Notes under the pieces: model-generated | What the model was told of the DNA's origin: nothing | The model's database searches: none | Seen by the model: only the letters and a program-made list of their open reading frames with translations | Shown here: one piece after another, positions 7,939-12,200 of the stretch | How positions within the stretch are numbered: position 1 is the first letter of the stretch | How the letters are laid out: each line of letters begins with the position of its first letter | Program-made: the position numbers and the translations under genes | NCBI GenBank assembly: GCA_937868035.1 | Contig: CALMLK010000253.1 | Span: 1-12,200, forward strand | Direction: 5' to 3' | Source of the DNA: an uncultured Alphaproteobacteria bacterium | GTDB lineage: Bacteria; Pseudomonadota; Alphaproteobacteria; Rhizobiales; Aestuariivirgaceae | Length of the DNA stretch: 12,200 nucleotides

Positions 7939-8363
7939 CCCTGCATCAAATTCTGTTTGCCCTGCACATTCTCGCCGCAGCCCTTGGCGTGGGGCTTGGC
8001 TTCGGCAATGCCTACAACGCGCGGATCGCGGAAAAGCAGACAGGCGACGTGGCCCGGGGACTCGCCATGCACCGCCTTGCCATGCTGCCCTTCACCGATG
8101 GGGCGATTGCCGTGCTGATCCTCAGCGGCGGCGCACTGCTGGCCACCGGCAGCGTTCCCGTGGCCTCGCTATGGTTCAACATCAAGATGGTGATGGTCGT
8201 GGCGCTTCTGGTGCTTTACGTGACGCTGCGGCTCACGGTGCGGCAGTTGCGCAAGGGCGGCCCCACACCCGCGCTGGCACAGCGGCTGAAAGTGATCAGC
8301 CCTCTGCTCGGCCTGTCGTCGGTGCTGATCGTGGTGTTCGCCGTGCTGGCGTTCGAAGTCTAG
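7935..8363 (+). CDS. Small four-helix membrane protein, DUF2269/CopD-like
   Basis: This 142-aa integral membrane protein has four predicted helices at about 5-25, 52-72, 80-100 and 118-141, with a basic loop (RQLRKGG) between the last two. The pattern, including His4 and His11 in the first helix and an L-WFNIK segment opening the third, is reminiscent of DUF2269 and the CopD-like superfamily. I recognise it by style rather than a diagnostic motif. Function is unknown. The ATG overlaps the stop of the PhzF-like gene by four bases, and GGAG lies ten bases upstream within that gene, so the two are co-translated. Confidence 0.75.
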   Translation: MTLHQILFALHILAAALGVGLGFGNAYNARIAEKQTGDVARGLAMHRLAMLPFTDGAIAVLILSGGALLATGSVPVASLWFNIKMVMVVALLVLYVTLRLTVRQLRKGGPTPALAQRLKVISPLLGLSSVLIVVFAVLAFEV

Positions 8364-8378
8364 GCGAGGTCTAGGCGA
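8358..8378. repeat. Short tandem duplication at a convergent gene junction
   Basis: GTCTAGGCGA occurs at 8358-8367 and again at 8369-8378, an 11-base period. The first copy contains the stop of the membrane-protein gene; the second fills the 18-base gap before the end of the opposing small secreted-protein gene. It looks like a local slippage duplication. Confidence 0.6.
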
Positions 8379-8381
8379 AGC

Positions 8382-8630
8382 TTACTGGTCGATTCCCAGA
8401 AGCACCTTGGCTTCCGTGGCGACGGCCTGGCCTTCCTCGGTGTTGCCGGCGCCGCAGAGCTGCACGGCCTGGCTCTGCATGTCTTCGGCCTGGGCGCGCT
8501 TGTCGGCGTCGATTTCCTGGGTCTTCAGGGCGTTGTCGATCTTGGCGATGTCGTCTTGGCAGGAGTCCGCCAGCGCGGGTGCCGAGAGGCTGAAGATCAC
8601 TGAGGCTGCGAAGAGGCAATGGCGAATCAT
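8382..8630 (-). CDS. Small secreted protein of unknown function, paralogue group member 1 (82 aa)
   Basis: The reverse strand encodes 82 aa with a signal peptide, MIRHCLFAASVIFSLSAPALA, probably cut after Ala21. The mature part is hydrophilic and mostly helical in composition (IAKIDNALKTQEIDADKRAQ and onward), with Cys24 and Cys59. It aligns without gaps to the 93-aa protein at 9457-9738, sharing among others Pro18, Cys24, Ile28, Ala34-Leu35, Glu49-Asp50 and Gly62-Asn63. Gly67 stands where that protein has its second cysteine. I chose 8630 because it opens a normal signal peptide; an upstream ATG at 8654 would add eight polar residues. The ribosome site is weak. I do not recognise a domain. 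It is expected in the periplasm, possibly as a helical hairpin with a disulfide. Confidence 0.78.
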   Translation of the reverse strand: MIRHCLFAASVIFSLSAPALADSCQDDIAKIDNALKTQEIDADKRAQAEDMQSQAVQLCGAGNTEEGQAVATEAKVLLGIDQ

Positions 8631-8734
8631 GGTTGTGCTGTCCCGTCCTGACATGGTTCGGCGTGCATTAGCCTGAGGACTGTGACGAAACTTAGCCCGC
8701 CGCCGATGCAAGGTTAATGCGGCATTGCGGGGCC

Positions 8735-8774
8735 AAATGCAAACGCCCCATGCCGGGAGAAGGGGCATGGGGCG
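8735..8774 (-). terminator. Rho-independent terminator after the 49-aa peptide gene
   Basis: On the minus strand CGCCCCATGCC and GGCATGGGGCG form a perfect 11-bp stem around a nine-base loop, followed by TTTGCATTT. It lies 17 bases past the stop of the 49-aa peptide gene. It separates that gene from the 82-aa secreted-protein gene, which must therefore have its own promoter or rely on read-through. Confidence 0.8.
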
Positions 8775-8790
8775 CAGGCAAAAAGCCTCG

Positions 8791-8940
8791 TCACTGGCTG
8801 ATGGAAGGTCCAACCGGCAGCGCAAGGTCCTTGGCGGCGGTCTGGCAGACAGGGGTGTCGCCAAGGGAGCGTGGGTTCGCGAAGGCCGGGGCTGCCAGGA
8901 AGGCGCCCGCCAGAAGGATGGACAGCAGGATCGTTCTCAT
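8791..8940 (-). CDS. 49-aa secreted peptide of unknown function
   Basis: A short frame encodes 49 aa beginning MRTILLSILLAGAFLAAPA, a textbook signal peptide with probable cleavage after AFA (residue 21). The mature part would be about 28 residues, starts NPRSLGDTPVCQ, has one cysteine (Cys32) and ends SISQ. Support for a real gene comes from GGAGA seven bases upstream of the ATG, a promoter-like TGAAC-N16-CGTTT motif 38 bases upstream and a strong terminator 17 bases downstream. It lies 78 bases after the 96-aa secreted-protein gene, on the same strand. I see no clear similarity to its three neighbours apart from export and a cysteine. No function can be given. Confidence 0.7.
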   Translation of the reverse strand: MRTILLSILLAGAFLAAPAFANPRSLGDTPVCQTAAKDLALPVGPSISQ

Positions 8941-8977
8941 GGGCGGGTCTCCGGATGGGAAGGAGTCATGTCCATGG

Positions 8978-9003
8978 AAACGGCCCTGCCGCCAAAAAGT
9001 TCA
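8978..9003 (-). promoter_or_regulatory. EcfG-like promoter motif upstream of the 49-aa peptide gene
   Basis: The minus strand reads TGAAC, 16 bases, CGTTT. The general-stress sigma factor EcfG/RpoE2 of Alphaproteobacteria recognises about GGAAC-N16/17-CGTT, so there is one mismatch. The -10 end lies 37 bases before the ATG. The same motif with identical spacing occurs upstream of the 96-aa gene. Confidence 0.5.
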
Positions 9004-9018
9004 GTCCGGCGCTTTCAC

Positions 9019-9309
9019 TCAGTTGTAGGCCGGACCTTCATCCACGTAGCCATATCCGGTGGCATCGGGGTCGATCATCGCCATCAGTTCGCGCGTCAGC
9101 GTGTTGCAGCGTTCGAACTCGCCATCGGTCTTGGCGGTCTTGGCCCGACCTGCAAGCGCGTCTGCGGCGCGGGCGGTGGAGGGATCAAGCTGGCCCGACT
9201 GGATGATGGCATCGGCCTTGATCAGGTCGGACACGCATTCGGCCGACATGGCGGGGGCTGCAAAGGCAGCGGTGGCGGCGAGGGCCGCCGTCGCGAGGAA
9301 AAGTCTCAT
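9019..9309 (-). CDS. Small secreted protein of unknown function, paralogue group member 2 (96 aa)
   Basis: The protein starts with a signal peptide (MRLFLATAALAATAAFAAPA and onward, likely cut after MSA at residue 23). A helical hydrophilic region follows, with Cys25 and Cys68, then a Gly/Tyr-rich tail containing GYGYVDEGPAYN. The 43-residue cysteine spacing is identical to that of the 93-aa protein at 9457-9738. Both place the first cysteine two or three residues after the cleavage site and the second just after a Gly-(Glu/Asn)-(Phe/Val) turn, which points to common ancestry. The ATG at 9309 has AGGAGA seven to eight bases upstream; longer in-frame starts would add residues before the signal peptide. 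An EcfG-like promoter motif lies 48 bases upstream. No known domain is recognised; a periplasmic disulfide-closed helical hairpin is my inference. Confidence 0.8.
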   Translation of the reverse strand: MRLFLATAALAATAAFAAPAMSAECVSDLIKADAIIQSGQLDPSTARAADALAGRAKTAKTDGEFERCNTLTRELMAMIDPDATGYGYVDEGPAYN

Positions 9310-9357
9310 GATAGGTCTCCTGTTGTGTGGGGGAGAAGGTGTCGCCGTACCCTTCCT

Positions 9358-9383
9358 AAACGGTGGGAGGCGGGAATGGTTCA
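9358..9383 (-). promoter_or_regulatory. EcfG-like promoter motif upstream of the 96-aa secreted protein
   Basis: The minus strand reads TGAAC-N16-CGTTT, one base from the EcfG/RpoE2 consensus GGAAC-N16/17-CGTT, ending 48 bases before the ATG. It matches the motif at 8978-9003 in all ten defined bases and in spacing. I found no copy before the 82-aa or 93-aa genes. Confidence 0.5.
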
Positions 9384-9456
9384 TGGGAAAATCCCTTTTC
9401 AGATCACAGGGATGTGAGCTAGATTTGAAGCACAATGTGACGAAACCGGGGCCGCC

Positions 9457-9738
9457 TCACACGGTGTCCGGCGTTTCGTTGCAGTCGCGGCCCTTGCTGG
9501 GGTCGCGGAAGGGTCTCGGGCTTTGCAGGGCGTTCTGGCAGGCCTGCACGTTGCCCTGGGCCTTGGCGGCGCGGCCGGCCTTGAGCAGGTCTTCCAGATA
9601 GGATTTCTGCGCCGGCGTGGCGGAGGGGCTGGAGAGAGCGCCTTGCGCCGCATCAATCAGCGTATCGCAGGCGTCCGCCATGGCGGGGCCGGCGGCGAGG
9701 ACGAGGAGCAGGGCGGCGAAGAGGGGGCGGATCATCAT
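9457..9738 (-). CDS. Small secreted protein of unknown function, paralogue group member 3 (93 aa)
   Basis: The signal peptide MMIRPLFAALLLVLAAGPAMA (cut after residue 21) is followed by a helical region with Cys24 and Cys67, 43 residues apart as in the 96-aa protein. The C-terminal tail is rich in Pro, Arg and Asp and carries a third cysteine, Cys86. Ungapped alignment with the 82-aa protein shows scattered identities at structurally sensible places (see that entry). Two ATGs are adjacent (9738, 9735) and a GTG lies at 9747. GGAGG eight bases before 9738 favours that one. It is divergent from the leuA leader, with 99 bases between, and I see no clear promoter for it. Function unknown; periplasmic location is expected. 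Confidence 0.78.
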   Translation of the reverse strand: MMIRPLFAALLLVLAAGPAMADACDTLIDAAQGALSSPSATPAQKSYLEDLLKAGRAAKAQGNVQACQNALQSPRPFRDPSKGRDCNETPDTV

Positions 9739-9800
9739 GGGCGGCACCTCCGGAAGCGGCGTCAGGCTATCACGCGAAAGGGGGCGGCAGAAGGGCGTGC

Positions 9801-9828
9801 TTGCCTTTGGCCGCGGCCTCGCCTAAGA
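9801..9828 (+). promoter_or_regulatory. Candidate leuA promoter
   Basis: TTGCCT (9801-9806) and CTAAGA (9823-9828) are 16 bases apart. The spacer holds a perfect palindrome, GGCCGCGGCC (9809-9818). Transcription would start about 9835, only two or three bases before the leader ATG, giving an almost leaderless leader peptide. That arrangement is known for trpL in Sinorhizobium. The -10 match is weak. Confidence 0.3.
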
Positions 9829-9837
9829 GCCTCACCC

Positions 9838-9888
9838 ATGCGCGATCCCCGCACCCTTCTGCTGTCGCTTCTGCTTACCAGCCCCTGA
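9838..9888 (+). CDS. leuL: leu leader peptide (attenuation), 16 aa
   Basis: A 16-codon frame reads MRDPRTLLLSLLLTSP and ends at TGA 9886-9888, 84 bases before leuA. Six of seven consecutive codons are leucine (CTT CTG CTG, serine, CTT CTG CTT), the signature of a leader peptide that senses charged leucyl-tRNA. AAGAG lies eight bases upstream of the ATG. It is followed by competing hairpins. Leucine attenuators upstream of leuA have been described in Proteobacteria, including rhizobia. Stalling at the leucine codons during starvation should change the downstream RNA fold in favour of leuA expression. Confidence 0.82.
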   Translation: MRDPRTLLLSLLLTSP

Positions 9889-11652
<1,764 letters not shown>

Positions 11653-11664
11653 GCGCAAGTCTCT

Positions 11665-11682
11665 CCCCCGGCTTGCCGGGGG
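11665..11682 (+). terminator. GC hairpin after leuA
   Basis: CCCCCGGC and GCCGGGGG flank TT, giving a perfect 18-bp structure that starts 12 bases after the leuA stop. A second one, GGGCCA-G-TGGCCC (11681-11693), abuts it. Neither has a T-run. Either could mark the leuA transcript end. Confidence 0.45.
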
Positions 11683-11719
11683 GCCAGTGGCCCGAACACC
11701 AACAAGCGACCATCGGCCC

Positions 11720-11762
11720 AACCCTTCTCCCTCCCCCTTGTGGTGAGGGCCGGGGTGGGGGT
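11720..11762. repeat. Palindromic intergenic repeat, Rhizobiales hairpin type
   Basis: The segment runs from ACCCTTCTCCCTCCCCC through TTGTGGTGAGGGCC to GGGGTGGGGGT, so a pyrimidine-rich arm faces a purine-rich arm around TTGTGGT. The CCCTCCCCCTTGTGG core is similar in style to dispersed hairpins in Rhizobiales genomes. It could double as a leuA terminator. Confidence 0.55.
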
Positions 11763-11783
11763 CGGATGGTCGAAGATCATCCG
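11763..11783. repeat. Inverted repeat abutting the previous palindrome
   Basis: CGGATG (11763-11768) and CATCCG (11778-11783) flank GTCGAAGAT. It directly follows the preceding palindrome and may be part of one composite element. Confidence 0.4.
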
Positions 11784-11808
11784 GCCGTTTCCTCAGCAGT
11801 CAACTCTC

Positions 11809-11838
11809 CATGGCCGGGCTTGACCCGGTCCCCCGGCC
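11809..11838. repeat. Dispersed alphaproteobacterial palindrome (GCCGGGCTTGACCCGG type)
   Basis: CCATGGCCGGGCTTGACCCG contains CCGGG (11814-11818) facing CCCGG (11824-11828) around CTTGA. This wording is a familiar intergenic repeat in Bradyrhizobium-like and related genomes. It lies just before the small membrane-protein gene. Confidence 0.6.
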
Positions 11839-11856
11839 TTTGACACTGTGGAGCCC

Positions 11857-12150
11857 ATGGAACTCCAGCCCGCACAACGCCCGCCCATCGCCCCACCCCC
11901 GATCTCATTGGGCATCGCCGTCCTCGCGGCGGCCAGCCTCATGCCCGTGACGATGCTGATGGACGCCATGCGAACCCCCAGCGGCGATGGTTCCAGCGGC
12001 TTCGGCAGCACGCTGCTGTTCCTGCTGGCGGCGCTGGTGATCACAGTCACAAGCGCGATCATCGGCCTGCAACGGAAAGAGCGCTTCCCCTGGCTGGCCT
12101 ATGTGGCGCTGGCGCTGTGGGTGCTGCCGGTGGTGATGATGGTGGGGTGA
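11857..12150 (+). CDS. Small three-helix membrane protein of unknown function (97 aa)
   Basis: A 97-aa frame begins MELQPAQRPPIAPPPISLG, with a proline-rich cytosolic N-terminus. Three hydrophobic segments follow at about 16-36, 51-71 and 78-96, with a basic loop, LQRKERF (71-77), between the last two and almost no C-terminal tail. A GTG at 11848 would add three residues. ATG 11857 is preferred, though GGAG is only three bases upstream of it. I recognise no family. Composition and codon use agree with the neighbours, so it is probably real, but nothing indicates its job. Downstream to the window end (12151-12200) I can support no further gene. Confidence 0.6.
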   Translation: MELQPAQRPPIAPPPISLGIAVLAAASLMPVTMLMDAMRTPSGDGSSGFGSTLLFLLAALVITVTSAIIGLQRKERFPWLAYVALALWVLPVVMMVG

Positions 12151-12200
12151 GTTGGATTGACGGAACGAAAATGGAACGTTAAGCTGTCACCATGTCGGGC

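Noticed and set aside
8648..8864. Longer version (160 aa) of the 82-aa secreted protein starting near 8864
   Set aside because: The extension runs through the 11-bp-stem terminator and the 49-aa peptide gene and is Arg/Pro-rich. The signal peptide starts at 8630.
9381..9397. Mini hairpin GGGA-AAA-TCCC followed by TTTT on the plus strand
   Set aside because: The four-pair stem is too weak, and no plus-strand gene ends just upstream.
12161..12182. GGAAC repeats resembling the -35 part of an EcfG promoter
   Set aside because: GGAAC occurs at 12162 and 12173, but neither has CGTT 16 or 17 bases downstream within the window. CGTT at 12177 is far too close to the first.
12192..12200. Possible start of a further plus-strand gene (ATG TCG GGC)
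   Set aside because: Only three codons are visible and there is no ribosome site, so it cannot be supported.

Overview
The window is high-GC DNA from an alphaproteobacterium, most likely of the order Hyphomicrobiales (Rhizobiales). The case rests on protein style, the Hsp20-DUF1150 gene pair, two types of short palindromic intergenic repeat usual in that group, two promoter-like motifs resembling the EcfG general-stress consensus, and a leucine leader peptide ahead of a long-form leuA. I see no rRNA, tRNA, CRISPR array, transposase or phage gene.

Region 1 (1-5932, minus strand) is a nucleoside uptake and salvage operon, transcribed from about 5.9 kb towards the left edge. Its order is a BMP-family periplasmic binding protein, an ABC ATPase, two permeases, cytidine deaminase (cdd), purine-nucleoside phosphorylase, and thymidine phosphorylase (deoA, cut by the window edge). 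From the ATPase onwards, genes overlap by 1-4 bases or lie 1-2 bases apart. The binding-protein gene is set off from the ATPase by a hairpin-rich repeat element and has a perfect 16-bp inverted repeat just upstream of its start. The ATPase appears to have lost about 55 codons, in frame, from its second nucleotide-binding domain.

Region 2 (6087-8363, plus strand) holds a small heat-shock protein with DUF1150, preceded by a hairpin that could hide its ribosome binding site. Two hairpins follow, then a PhzF-family enzyme whose stop overlaps the start of a small four-helix membrane protein.

Region 3 (8382-9738, minus strand) contains four small predicted secreted proteins. Three of them (82, 96 and 93 aa) look like diverged paralogues. 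Two of those have cysteines exactly 43 residues apart, and the third aligns with them without gaps. The fourth is a 49-aa exported peptide below the usual ORF length cut-off, followed by a strong terminator. TGAAC-N16-CGTTT lies about 45 bases upstream of two of the four genes. This is the least explained part of the window and the best place to look for something new, although no function can be read from it.

Region 4 (9801-12200, plus strand) has a Leu-rich 16-codon leader peptide, mutually exclusive hairpins, leuA, an intergenic mosaic of palindromes, and a small membrane protein of unknown function. No defence system or other large novel system is visible.
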